A stretch of DNA of 64,000 nt, from assembly GCF_025698545.1 (NCBI RefSeq), contig NC_068565.1:868001-932000 (forward strand), given 5' to 3'. A program made the position numbers and the translations under genes. The notes under the pieces were generated by a model, which was given only the letters and a program-made list of their open reading frames with translations, was not told where the DNA came from and made no database searches. This DNA comes from Gossypium raimondii (taxonomy: Eukaryota > Streptophyta > Magnoliopsida > Malvales > Malvaceae). Shown here one piece after another: positions 47,579 through 60,534 of this stretch. Each line of letters opens with the position of its first letter. Positions within the stretch are counted from its first letter, which is position 1.

Positions 47579-49578
47579 TGGACCCCGATGATGTTTGGAA
47601 AGCAACATAGAAACAAATTTTCTTTAAAGAGGCAGCAAAAGCTGCTAAAAATTATAAAAACAATGAAAATAATAATAAAAGCAACATCCATAGTTTTTGT
47701 AAAATATGGCTTGCAGTAATTTACTTTTAAAAATAAAAAAAGTTACTTTCACATTTGCTCGCACAATTTTTGTCACTTACTTTCTAAATTACACACACGT
47801 TCCCAATAGGTATATTTATTTTTCATTTTAATAAAGTAGATGACATTTTATTTTCAACAATTAATATTCTTACACTTACAAAATAATCTTTTAATTCCTC
47901 TTTTATACAATTCAATTTATGCTTTATCGTGCTTAATTTTCATTAATTTATCTATTCAACATACAATATAACATACACCAACTTAATTTCATAACAATTT
48001 CGTATATCAGGTAATTCATGCAATTTTCTATTTTATTCAGTTTAGTCTCTATATCGATATTTAATCTAAATCATATCAATTCAGCTCAAGCAATAATAAA
48101 TAACTCAACTTCAACTCAATATAATGTAGAGTGATATTAACATGTTAAAAAGAAATGGTTCCAGATTCATTGAAATGCAAACCAAAATTTTGCGCACCTC
48201 GTCAACAACTTTGGATTTTCCTTTCCTTCTCCGAGTCAATGTTAGATATGGACTGACATAAAACATATGAAACTAACGATAATCAACAAATTCTCAATCA
48301 ATTATCAATTTATACAATATTTTTAATTTATTCAATCTAGTCCCTAAAACCAAGACAAACATTATTTTTAAATTTATGGTTATAGATTGAAATTCAATTT
48401 CATTAGGGACCTCCTATTTCTTATTCCTACTTCCAGTTTTACATTTTATTTAATTTTTCCCTAATATACAAAACTATCAATTAAGCTTTACAATTTAGTC
48501 ATTTTCTTAAACTAAGCTTAATTTCTATTAATTTAACACCTAAAACTTCAAGAAATCAATACTGATGGTTTTCTAAAACTTCAACAGTTTAACAAATTGG
48601 TACATGGGCTAGCTAAACCAAGCACCCACGACCTTAAACAATTTTTTTTAAAGAAAATGACTTGGAAATGCTCGCCAATTAGGGACCGAATTGATTGAGC
48701 TTCAAAAATGGTTGTTTTAGGTTTTTAGGTTTGGTTTGATAAGGAAGAAGGATAAAAAAATTTCCCCTAAGGTTTTATATTTATACTTTAATCAAACCCT
48801 AATTTATCTAATTATCTTAATTTAATCACAATATATAAACTTAATCTATCTTTACAAAATAAATGGATTCTTCCATCACAAAGCACTAACTCATATTTCA
48901 AAATTACTTAATTGCTATTTTGGACCTTTGGTTAATTGCAATTGAAGTCCTCAAGCCCATTTCTAATTAAAAGTCTATAACCATTGAACTTTTACAATTT
49001 ATTATCGGTATGATGGTATTGCTCTTTTCTCACAATATTTGTTAAGAATTTGTCACACACTCAAATACCTATTTTTATTTAAATTTCTAAGTTGTCTTAT
49101 ATATTCTCTAAATACAAGTATCATCGTACTAAGATCACTTTGAAATAGTATAACTATACTCTTAAGATATATGAAATATTTAGTAATTAAAAGTTTTGAG
49201 GAAAATTATTTAAATGATTAATAGACCTTAATCAATATTCAAATTTTTTTTATATAGTGCACGTGCTTAAAATAAGTATACTATAAATAACATTTGTTTT
49301 CTTTAAAACACATCAACGATCACCCACAACGTCTTCGAGTCAAGCAAAGAGAAGTAAATTTAAACCACCAATAATAATGATAAAAATGGAAATTGAAAAT
49401 GTAAAGAGAAGTTATAAGTATTTTTGTGGCTAATAAGCACAAAACTAGTCAATGGCCCCCTGAATTAGCAAAAAAAATCTCGTTTTATACTCTTTAAATT
49501 TTGTCTCATTTTCATCCTTAAGCATCAATAAAAATCTATCTTAATTTTTTCCCTTAACCTTTTTAAAAAACATAAAAC

Positions 49579-49945
49579 ATGGTAAAGGTTCCTTTAGTTG
49601 TGTTCTCATTGGCTTTGGTGCTCTCAATCCAATTCGTAGTGGGACACGACGAGAACGCTTTAGATGAGGCAGCATCCCCAGAAGCTGAAGATGCAGCTTT
49701 AAGTTCAGGGGCAGCTAAACTTGTTGAAAACTTTAAAAGCTCTGCTGGAGATGATTCCCAGAGTGTGGATGGGCCAACTTCTGACTTAGCTGATGAGATT
49801 GCGCTTCTCCGAATCGAGTAGAAGTTGCTCTTGAATCATCGATGGGCCACATTCTGGCTTAGCTGATGAGATTGCAGTTTCTCCAGAATCAGAAGTAGAA
49901 GTTGCTACTGAATCTGTCGGGGGGAGGAAGCGTAAAATGGCATAG
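49579..49945 (+). pseudogene. Array copy 10, frameshifted
   Basis: Normal through module 1 as far as 'LADEIA'; then a cluster of single-base losses, mostly of A (GCAGCTT read as GCGCTT, CCAGAATCAG read as CCGAATCG), gives a stop at 49821. The locus is 367 nt long against 372 in copy 9, a net loss of 5 nt. The second module and tail are intact beyond. So many one-base losses within about 50 nt could reflect a local assembly or consensus error instead of a real pseudogene. G-box at 49260-49265. Confidence 0.75.
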
Positions 49946-52271
49946 TGGACCGCGATGATGTTTAGAAAGCAACATAGACCCAAATTTTCTTTAAAGAGGC
50001 GGCTGAAGCTGCTAAAAATAATAAAAACAATGAAAATAATAATAAAAGCAACATCCATAGTTTTTATACATTATGTCTTGCAGTAATTTACTTTTAAAAA
50101 TAAAAAAAGTTACCTTCACATTTGTTCGCACAATTTTTGTTACTTCTTTTCTAAATTATATGCACGTTACTAATAGGTATATTTATTTTTCATTTCAATA
50201 AAGTAGATGACATTTTATTTTGAGCAATTAATATTCTTACACTTAGAAAATAATCTTTTAATTCCTCTTTTATACAATTCAATTTATGCTTTATCGTGCT
50301 TAATTTGTCATTAATTTATCAATTCAACATACAATATAACATACACCAACTTAATTTCATAACAATTTCGTATATCAGGTAAGTCATCCAATTTTCTATT
50401 TTATTCAGTTTAGTCTCTATTTCGATATTTAATCTAAATCATATCAATTCAACTCAAGCAATCATAAATAACTCAACTTCAACTCAATATAATGTAGAGT
50501 GATATTAACATGCAGAAAAGAAATGGTTCCTAAATCATAGAAATGCAAACCAAAATTTTGAGCTCCTCGTCAACAACTTTGGATTTTCCTTTCCTTCTCC
50601 GAGTCAACGTTAGATATGGATTGACATAAAACATATAGAACTACCGATAATCAACAAATTCTCAATCAATTATCAATTTATACAATATTTTTAATTTATT
50701 CAATCTAGTCCCTAAAACCAAGACTAACATTATTTTAAATTTATGGTTATAGATTGAAATTCAATTTCATTAGGGACCTCCTATTTCTTATTCCTACTTC
50801 CAGTTTTACATTTTATTTAATTTTTCCCGAATATACAAAACTATCAATTAAGCTTTACAATTTAGTCATTTTCTTAAACTAAGCTTAATTTCTATCAATT
50901 TAACACCTAAAACTTCAAGAAATCAATAATGATGGTTTTCTAAAACTTCAACAGTTTAACAAATTAGTACATGGGCTAGCTAAACCAAGTACCCACGACC
51001 TCAAACAATTTTTTTTAAAGAAAAAGACTTTGAAATGCTCCCCAATTAGGCTTAAAAAATGGTTGTTTTAGGTTTTTAGGCTTTGGATGATGAAGAAGAA
51101 GAAACATGAAAAAGTTTCCCCTAAGGTTTTATATTTATACTTTAATCAAACCCTAATTTATCTATTTATCTTTATTTAATCACAATATATAAACTTAATC
51201 TATCATTACAAAATAAATGGATTCTTCCATCACAAAGCACTAACTCATATTTCAAAATTGTTTAATTTCTATTTTGGACCTTTGGTTAATTGCAATTGAA
51301 GTCCTCAGGCCCATTTCTAATTAAAAGTCTATAACGATTGAACTTTTACAATTTATTATCGATATGATGGTATTGCTCTTTTCTCACAATATTTGTTAAG
51401 AATTTGTCACACACTCAAATACCTATTTTTATTTCAATTTCTATGTTGTCTTATATATTCTCTAAATACAAGTATCATCGTACTAATATCACTTTGAAAC
51501 AAGATAACTATACTCTTAAGATATATGAAATATTTAGTATTTAAAGGTTTTGAGGACAATTATTTAAAAGATTAATAGACCTTAATCAATATTCAAATTG
51601 TTTTATATAGTGCACTTGCTTAAAATAAGTATACCATTCATAACATTTGTTTTCTTTAAAACACATCAACGATCACCCACACCGTCTTCGAGTGAAGGAA
51701 AAAGAAGTAAATTTAAACCACCAATAATAGTGATAAACATGGCCATTGAAAATGTAAAGATAAGTTATAAGTATTTTTGTGGCTAATAGGCACAAAACTA
51801 GTCAATGGCCCCCTAAATTCGCAAAAAAAATCTCATTTTCTACTCTTTAAATTTGGTCTCATTTTCATCCTTAAGCATGAATAAAAATATATCCTACTTT
51901 TTTCCTTAACCTTTTTAAAAAACATAAAACATGGTGAAGGTTCCTTTAGTTGTGTTCTCATTGGCTTTGGTGCTCCCAATCCAATTCGTAGTGGGACACG
52001 ACGAGAAGGCTTTAGATGAGGCAGCATCCCCGGAAGCTGAAGATGTAGTTTTAAGTTCAGGGGCAGCTAAACTTGTTGAAAACTTTAAAAGCTCTGCTGG
52101 AGGTAATTCCTAGAGTGTGGATGGGCCAACTTCTGACTTAGCTGATGAGATTGCAGCTTCTCCAAAATCAGAAGTAGAAGTTGCTATTGAATCTGTCGAT
52201 GGGCCACATCCTGGCTTAGCTAATGAGATTGCAGTTTCTCCAGAATCAGAAGTAGAAGTTGCTTCTGAATT

Positions 52272-53789
52272 TGTACAACCCAAATTTAGCCCAGGCCTCA
52301 CCAAATCATACCAGGCCCACTAACCTTAAACCAAGACCCAAAGCCTCAACCCAATTACAAGCCTAACCCACCAAAACCAAAGCCCAAATCAGCAACTCAA
52401 TTCAGCCCAATAGACCCAAGCCCAAGTGCCAAAGTCAGACTAGGGTTTCAGACATTCTGAAACCCTGTGCCGCCTCTTCTGACCCCTCGTCTACCGCCGT
52501 CGTTGTCACGTCATCAGCACAAGTGGAGTACCCCACTTGCCCCGGACGCCCCCACCTGCTTCACCTGCAAAAGAAAAGACACAATAGCAGTAGAAAATAG
52601 GGTTTTTGTAACAAAAATGGGCTATAAAAGCCATGAAAAACAAATTGTAAGGGGATTCGGCCCCTATTTCTACAAGGAACAGAAAATAAAAAAAAGGTGG
52701 AACATCCATTTCTGCTCGGTTTTCCTTTTTCCTTTTTTTCTTACTGTTACTATTATTTTTTACAAGTTTATTTCTTTCATTTTTTAACACAAAAATATAA
52801 AAAAAAGAATAAAAAGGAGAAGCCTTTTACCTTTTTTGCCGTCACCGGAGCCCTCAAGAGAGTCATCGGAGAGAAAAAAGGGAGACTTTTGGTCTCCTCG
52901 CCATCACAAGACGCAAGAATACTGCAAGGCGTCGACGGCCGGTGCAGTGGTTTCTCACTGGACCGATGGCCAGATTCTGGGGAAGAGAACGAGAGAGAGA
53001 GAGCTTTCTCTCTGATTTTTTTTTTAAAATGAAAAAACTGATTGTTTTGTTTTTTTTTAATATTTATACTAAACATAAAACGGCGCCGTTTTGAGGCCCC
53101 TGACCCGCGCGGTGACCCGACCTGAGGGGAGGATCCGCGTGTTTTTGCCTCTCGAATTATTTGCGCAATTGGTCCCTCCAATTTTGTGGCGTTTTCAATG
53201 CAGTTTTTCGCATATTTTCAATTTTGGCCTTAAATTTTTTTGTTGTTTCGATTTGGTCCTTAGACCGTGCGCTTGGATTCCGCTAGAACGGCACCGTTTC
53301 AGTGACGTGGGAATATTGCACGTTTGATCCTCATTCTTTTGTAGCGTGTTTTAATTACCCCTTTTTTATTTATAATTTGAGCCCTTAAATTTATCCCTGA
53401 TTTCGATTTAATCCCTTCCGTTTTTTATTTTATTTAATTTTATTTCTCTTTAACTATTATTTTCTGTTTTGTTTATATTTTCATTTATCTTATATATATA
53501 TGTGTATACGTTATTTTAATATGTGCTTTTTATTATATATTATTATTAAAACTAATATAATTATTATTATTAGCATTATTATTAATATTATTAAATACCT
53601 TTTTACTTCAAGTAATGTTATATGTATATACATACATACAATTATTTTAGTATATATACGTGCGTACATCCCATGTTTCATATATGTTTATATGTACATA
53701 TTTATTATTATTATTTTACAATCTCAAGCATGTATGTGAACAAGTTTTTATGATATATGTATGTACATATTTTTTTTAAATTTGTATAA

Positions 53790-53830
<41 letters not shown>

Positions 53831-54930
53831 TTGTTATATCTTAGATTTTTATATTTATGTACATACACATGTTTTTATAACGTACATACCTATATTTTTA
53901 TATGTTTGCATTTTATAATCTATATACATATACATGTAAATACTTATATTTTTATATCTTATACTTCATATATATATTTTCATATTTTCATAATTTTATG
54001 TATATACATACATATATATTTCCTTATATGTACATACACATGTCCATATTTTATAATTTTCATCTATTTTCCTTTATTGTTTTTTAATGTTCATTTATGT
54101 ATTTATTTATATGTCCATTTTATGTTTTAGTTTATTTTTTATTTTTTATTTGTTATGGTATATACATGGTGTTTTTTTAATTCGTTTTTGCTCATATTAT
54201 TTTTGTTCATATTATCATATTTATTATTCCATTATGCATATTAACACCATGCTTCAAAAGGAATTTTTTTAAGTACGGCAATACTTTGCATTTGGAAATT
54301 CGAGAAAACATGCCCTAATGTGTTGGGTTTCGATTTTTCTCGTTCAACCAAATAGCTAAATATCCTTTTAAAATTTTCAAAATAAGACAATGTTTTGTGT
54401 TTGGAAATTCGAGAAAACGTGCCCTAATGTGCTGGGTTTCGATTTTTCTCGTTAAACCAAATAGCCAAATATTCTTCCAAAAATTTCAAAATAAGGCAAT
54501 GTTTTGCGTTTGGAAATTCGAGGAACGTGCTCTAATGTGCTAGGTTTCGATTTCTCGTTTAACCAAATAGCCAAATATCCTCTTGAATTTTAATCCATGT
54601 CATTCGAGTTTTTTAAGGATCGTATTTTAAATTTCTTTAAAGTTTTCAACTTTCGACATTAAGACGTAAACTATTCAACTTGTTACCAGTTTTTGGGCGT
54701 TACGAGGGTGCTAATCCTTCCTCGTACGTAACCGACTCCCGAACTCATTTTTCTGAATTTCGTGGACCAACTCGTTGTTTTAATAAAATTAAATTGTTTA
54801 TTAAAAACAACCACTTTTGCGAGGTGACCCGATCACACCTCATCAAAAAAGAATTGGTGGCAACTCCCATTTTCATTTTTTTCTCAAAACCCAAGTTCAC
54901 ACTGTTTCGTCAAAAAAAATGGTGGCTACA
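52272..54930. mobile_element. LTR-type insertion, probably a solo LTR, in array copy 11
   Basis: 2659 bp starting TGTACAACCCAAATTTAGCC and ending GGTGGCTACA. It is flanked by GAATT (52267-52271) and GAATC (54931-54935), the latter being the sequence in uninterrupted copies. TG...CA ends with a 5-bp duplication are standard for LTR retrotransposons. No gag, protease, reverse transcriptase or integrase is visible and no second LTR is found, so a solo LTR left by recombination is likely. Inside are a GC-rich patch (about 52850-53330), a TA/TATG-rich region (53480-54180) with (TA)n at 53791-53825, and a tandem triplet near 54275-54590. Confidence 0.8.
54275..54590. repeat. Three tandem copies of about 105-108 bp within the LTR insertion
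   Basis: Copies start near 54275, 54380 and 54489. Each contains 'TTTGGAAATTCGAGAAAACG' or a variant, 'GCCCTAATGTGCTGGGTTTC', and 'AACCAAATAGCCAAATAT'. Differences among the three are few. Subrepeats are common in LTRs. Confidence 0.8.
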
Positions 54931-56968
54931 GAATCTGTCGGCAGGAGGAAGCGTAAAATGGCATAGTGGACCCCGATGATGTTTAAAAAGCAACATAGAC
55001 AAAAATTTTCTTTTAAGAGGCGGCTAAAGCTGCTAAAAATAATAAAAACAATGAAAATAATAATAAAAGCAACATCCATAGTTTTTGTAAAATATGTCTT
55101 GCAGTAATTTACTTTCAAAAATAAAAAAAAGTTACTTTCACATTTGTTTGCACAATTTTTGTCACTTCTTTTCTAAATTATACATACGTTCCCAATAGGT
55201 ATATTTATTTTCATTTTAATAAAGTAGATGACATTTTATTTTGAGCAATTAATATTCTTACACTTACAAAATAATCTTTTAATTCCTCTTTATACAATTC
55301 AATTTATGCTTTATCGTGCTTAATTTTTCATTAATTTATCAATTCAACATACAATATAACATACACCAACTTAATTTCATAACAATTTCGTATATCAGGT
55401 AAGTCATCCAATTTTCTATTTTATTCAGTTTAGTCTCTATTTCGATATTTAATCTAAATCATATCAATTCAGCTCAAGCAATCATAAATAACTCAACTTC
55501 AACTCAATATAATGTAGAGTGATATTAACATGCAGAAGAGAAATGGTTCCTGAATCATTGAAATACAAACCAAAATTTTGAGCTCCTAGTCAACAACTTT
55601 GGATTTTCCTTTCCTTCTCCGAGTCAACGTTAGATATGGATTGACATAAAACATATAGAACTATCGATAATCAACAAATTCTCAATCAATTATCAATTTA
55701 TACAAAATTTTTAATTTATTCAATCTAGTCCCTAAAACCAAGACTAACATTATTTTAAATTAATGGTTATAGATCGAAATTCAATTTCATTAGGGACCTC
55801 CTATTTCTTATTCCTACTTCCAGTTTTACATTTTATTTAATTTTTCCCTAATATACAAAACTATCAATTAAGCTTTACAATTTAGTCATTTTCTTAAACT
55901 AAGCTTAATTTCTATCAATTTAACACCTAAAACTTCAAGAAATCAATAATGATAGTTTTCTAAAACTTCAACAGTTTAACAAATTGGTACATGGGCTAGC
56001 TAAACCAAGCATCCACAACCTCAAACAAAATTTTTTAAAGAAAAAGACTTGGAAATGCTCGCCAATTAGGGACCGAATTGATTGAGCTTCAAAAATGGTT
56101 GTTTTAGGTTTTTAGGCTTTGGATGATGAGGAAGAAGAAAGATGAAAAATTTTCCCCTGAGATTTTATATTTATACTTTAATCAAACCCTAATTTATCTA
56201 ATTATCTTTATTTAATCAGAATATATAAACTTAATATATCATTACAAAATAAATGGATTCTTCCATCACAAAGCACTAACTCATATTTCAAAATTGTTTA
56301 ACTGCTATTTTGGACCTTTGGTTAATTGCAATTGAAGTCCTCAAGCCCATTTCTAATTAAAAGTCTATAACGATTGAACTTTTACAATTTCTTATCGGTA
56401 TGATGGTTTTGCTCTTTTTCTCCCAATATTTGTTAAGAATTTGTCACACACTCAAATACCTATTTTTTATTTAAATTTCTAAGTTGTGTTATATATTCTC
56501 TAAATACAAGTATCATCGTACAAATATCACTTTGAAACAAGATTACTATACTCTTAAGATATATGAAATATTTAGTATTTAAAAGTGTTGAGGAAAATTA
56601 TTTAAAAGATTAATAGACCTTAATCAATATTCAATTTTTTTTATATAGTGCACGTGCTTAAAATAAGTATACCATTCATAACATTTGTTTTCTTTAAAAC
56701 ACATCAACGATCACCGACACCGTCTTCGAGTGAAGTAAAGAGAAGTAAATTTAAACCACCAATAATAGTGATAAACATGGCCATTGAAAATGTAAAGAGA
56801 AGTTATAAGTATATTTGTGGCTAATAGGCACAAAACTAGTCAATGGCCCCCTAAATTCGCAAAAAAAATCTCATTTTATACTCTTTAAATTTGGTCTCAT
56901 TTTCATCCTTAAGCATCAATAAAAATATATCTTACTTTTTTCCTTAACCCTTTCAAAAAACATAAAAG

Positions 56969-57340
56969 ATGGTAAAGATTCCTTTCGTCGTGTTTTCATT
57001 GGCCTTGGTGCTCTCAATCCAATTCGTAGTGGGACACAACGAGAAGGCTTTAGATGAGGCAGCATCCCCAGAAGCTGAAGATGCAGTTTTAAGCTCAGGG
57101 GCAGCTAAACTTGTTGAAAACTTTAAACGCTCTGCTGGAGATGATTCCCAGAGTGTGGGTGGGCCAACTTCTGACTTAGCTGATGAGATTGCAGCTTCTC
57201 CAGAATCAGAAGCAGAAGTTGCTACTGAATCTGCCGATGGGCCACATTCTAGCTTAGCTGATGAGATTGCAGTTTCTCCAGAATCAGAAGTAGAAGGTTC
57301 TACAGAAGCTGTCGATGGGAGGAAGCGTAAAATGGCATAG
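56969..57340 (+). CDS. Small secreted acidic peptide, array copy 12 (two modules)
   Basis: 123 residues, intact. Private changes are HNEKAL instead of HDEKAL, 'VENFKRSAGDDSQSVGG', SEAEVATES in module 1, and SEVEGSTEA in module 2, the least conserved module 2 among intact copies. The 3' flank lacks about 65 bp that follow the stop in other copies (no CCCCGATGATG). G-box at 56651-56656; antisense ORF at 57474-56953. Confidence 0.75.
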   Translation: MVKIPFVVFSLALVLSIQFVVGHNEKALDEAASPEAEDAVLSSGAAKLVENFKRSAGDDSQSVGGPTSDLADEIAASPESEAEVATESADGPHSSLADEIAVSPESEVEGSTEAVDGRKRKMA

Positions 57341-59262
57341 TGGATAAAAATAATAAAAACAATGAAAATAATAATAAAAGCAACATCCATAGTTTTTGTA
57401 AAATATGTCTTGCAGTAATTTACTTTTAAAAATAAAAAAGTTACTTTCAAATTTGTTCGCACAATTTTTGTCACTTCTTTTCTAAATTATACGCACGTTC
57501 CCAATCGGTATATTTATTTTTCATTTTAATAAGTAGATGACATTTTATTTTTAGCAATTAATATTCTTAAACTTACAAAATAATCTTTTAATTCCTCTTT
57601 ATACAATTCAATTTATGCTTTATCGTGTTTATTTTGTCATTAATTTATCAATTCAACATACAATATAACATACACAAAATTAATTTCATAACAATTTCAG
57701 ATATCAAGTAAGTCATGCAATTTTCTATTTTTTTCAGTTTAGTCTCTATTTCGATATTTAATCTAAATCATATCAATTCAGCTCAAGCAATCATAAATAA
57801 CTCAACTTCAACTCAATATAATGTAGAGTGATATTAACATGCAGAAAAGAAATGGTTCCTGAATCATAGAAATACGAACCAAAATTTTGAACTCCTCGTC
57901 AACAACTTTGGATTTTCCTTTCCCTCTCGGAGTCAACGTTAGATATGGATTGGCATAAAACATATAGAACTATCGATAATCAACAAATTCTCAATCAATT
58001 ATCAATTTATACAAAATTTTTAATTTATTCAATCTAGTCCCTAAAAAGAAGACTAACATTATTTTAAATTCATGGTTATAGATTGAAATTTAATTTCGTT
58101 AGGGACCTCCTATTTCTTATTCCTACTTCCAGTTTAACATTTTATTTAATTTTTCCCTAATATACAAAGCTATCTATTAAGCTTTAATTTAGTCATTTTC
58201 TTAAACTAAGCTTAATTCCTATCAATTTAACACCTAAAACTTCAAGAAATCAATAATGATAGTTTTCTAAAACTTCAACAGTTTAACAAATTGGTACGTG
58301 GGCTAGCTAAACCAAGCACCCACGACCTCAAACAAATTTTTTTAAAGAAAAAGACCTTGAAATGCTCGCCAATTAGGGACCGAATTGATTGAGCTTCAAA
58401 AATGGTTGTTTTAGGTTTTTAGGCTTTGGATGATGAGGAAGAAGAAAGATGAAAAGATTTCCCCCAAGGTTTTATACTTATACTTTAATCAAACCCTAAT
58501 TTATCTAATTATCTTTATTTAATCACAATATATAAACTTAATCTATCATTACAAAATAAACGGATTCTTCCATCCCAAAGCACTAACTCATATTTCAAAA
58601 TTTTTAACTGCTATTTTGGACCTTTGGTTAATTGCAATTGAAGTCCTCAAGCCCATTTCTAATTAAAAGTCTATAATGATTGAACTTTTACAATTTATTA
58701 TCGATATGATGGTATTGCTCTTTTTCTCACAATATTTGTTAAGAATTTGTCACACACTCAAATACCTATTTTTATTTAAATTCTCGGTTGTGTTATATAT
58801 TCTCTAAATACAATCACTTTAAAACAGTATAACTATACTCTTAAGATATATGAAATATTTAGTATTTAAAAGTGTTGAGGAAAATTATTTAAAAGATTAA
58901 TAGACCTTAATCAATATTCAAATTTTTTTATATAGTGCACGTGCTTAAAATAAGTATACCATTCATAACATTTGTTTTCTTTAAAACACATCAACGATCA
59001 CCCACACCGTCTTCAAGTGAAGCAAAGAGAAGTAAATTTAAACCACCAATAATAGTGATAAACATGGCCATTGAAAATGTAAAGAGAAGTTATAAGTATT
59101 TTTGTCGTGTATTGCTAATAGGCACAAAACTAGTCAATGGCCCCCTAAATTCGCAAAAAAAATCTCATTTTATACTCTTTAAATTTGGTCTCATTTTCAT
59201 CCTTAAGCATGAATAAAAATATATCTTTCTTTTTTCCTTAACCTTTTCAAAAGACATAAAAG

Positions 59263-59556
59263 ATGGTAAAGGTTCCTTTCGTTGTGTTCTCATTGGCTTT
59301 GGTGCTCTCAATCCAATTCGTAGTGGGACACGACGAGAAGGCTTTAGATGAGGCAGCATCCCCGGAAGCTGAAGATGTAGTTTTAAGTTCAGGGGCAGCT
59401 AAACTTGTTGAAAACTTTAAAAGCTTTGCTGGAGATGATTCCCAGAGTGTGGATGGGCCAACTTCTGACTTAGCTGATGAGATTGCAGCTTCTCCAGAAT
59501 CAGAAGTAGAATTTGCTACTGAATCTGTCGGCGGGAGTAAGCGTAAAATGGCATAG
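59263..59556 (+). CDS. Small secreted acidic peptide, array copy 13 (one module)
   Basis: 97 residues, intact, with one module ('LADEIAASPESEVEFATES') and the tail GGSKRKMA. Sequence outside the module resembles copies 5-12, so the single-module state here probably arose by loss of one module and not by long separate history, unlike copies 1 and 2. G-box at 58938-58943. It is the right-most copy. Confidence 0.77.
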   Translation: MVKVPFVVFSLALVLSIQFVVGHDEKALDEAASPEAEDVVLSSGAAKLVENFKSFAGDDSQSVDGPTSDLADEIAASPESEVEFATESVGGSKRKMA

Positions 59557-60534
59557 TGGACCCCGATGATGTTTAGAAAGTAACATTAGACCCAATTTTT
59601 TTTAAAGAGGTGTCTAAAGCTGTTAAAAATAATAAAAACAATGAAAAAATAATAAAAGCAACATTCATAGTGTTTGTAAAATATGTCTTGCAGTAATTTA
59701 CTTTTAAAAATAAAATAAAAAAAGTTACTTTCACATTACAATTTTTATCACTTCTTTTCTAAATTATACATACGTTCCCAATAGGTATATTTATTTTTCA
59801 TTTTAATAAAGTAGATGACATTTTATTTTGAGCAATTAATATTCTTAAACTTACAAATAATCTTTTAATTCCTCTTTATACAATTCAATTTATGCTTTAT
59901 CGTGCTTATTTTATCATTAATTTATCAATTCAACATACAATATAACATACACCAACTTAATTTCATAACAATTTCAGATATCGTAAGTCATGCAATTTTC
60001 TATTTTATTCAGTTTAGTCTCTATTTCGATATTTAAACTAAATCATATCAATTCAGCTCAAGCAATCATAAATAACTCAACTTCAACTCAATATAATGTA
60101 GAGTGATATTAACATGCAGAAAAGAAATGGTTCCTAAATCATAGAAATGCAAACCAAAATTCTGAGCTCCTTGTCATTAACTTTGGATTTTCCTTTCCTT
60201 CTCAACGAGTCCGAGTCAACGCTAGATATGGATTGACATAAAACATATAGAACTATTGATAATCAACAAATTCTCAATCAATTATCAATTTATACAAAAT
60301 TTTCAATTTATTCAAATTGATTGAGCTTCAAAAATGGTTTTTTTAGGCTTTTAGGCTTTGGACGATGAGGAAGAGGAAAGATGAACAAATTTCCCCTAAG
60401 GTTTTATATTTATACTTTAATCAAACCCTAATTTATCTAATTATCTTAATTTAATCACAATATATTAACTTAATCTATAATTAATCAAAATAAATGGATT
60501 CTTCCATCACAAAGAACTAACATCAAAAGCTAAA

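Larger units (their letters stand above)
51931..54966 (+). pseudogene. Array copy 11, nonsense change and split by an LTR insertion
   Basis: The 5' part runs 51931-52271 and the 3' part resumes at 54931-54966, with the LTR element between. Independently, the CAG after 'SSAGGNS' is TAG (52111-52113). Module 2 also has private changes (HPGLANEIAV). Its upstream G-box reads CACTTG (51613-51618), so this copy lost the promoter motif as well. Three separate lesions mark it as dead. Confidence 0.9.

Noticed and set aside
52467..53327. Cluster of overlapping ORFs on both strands near 52.5-53.3 kb
   Set aside because: They fall in the GC-rich part of the LTR insertion, overlap each other on both strands and show no known motif.
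53500..54272. Tyr/Ile/Phe-rich ORFs of 60-99 codons
   Set aside because: They are translations of TA/TATG-rich simple sequence inside the LTR insertion.
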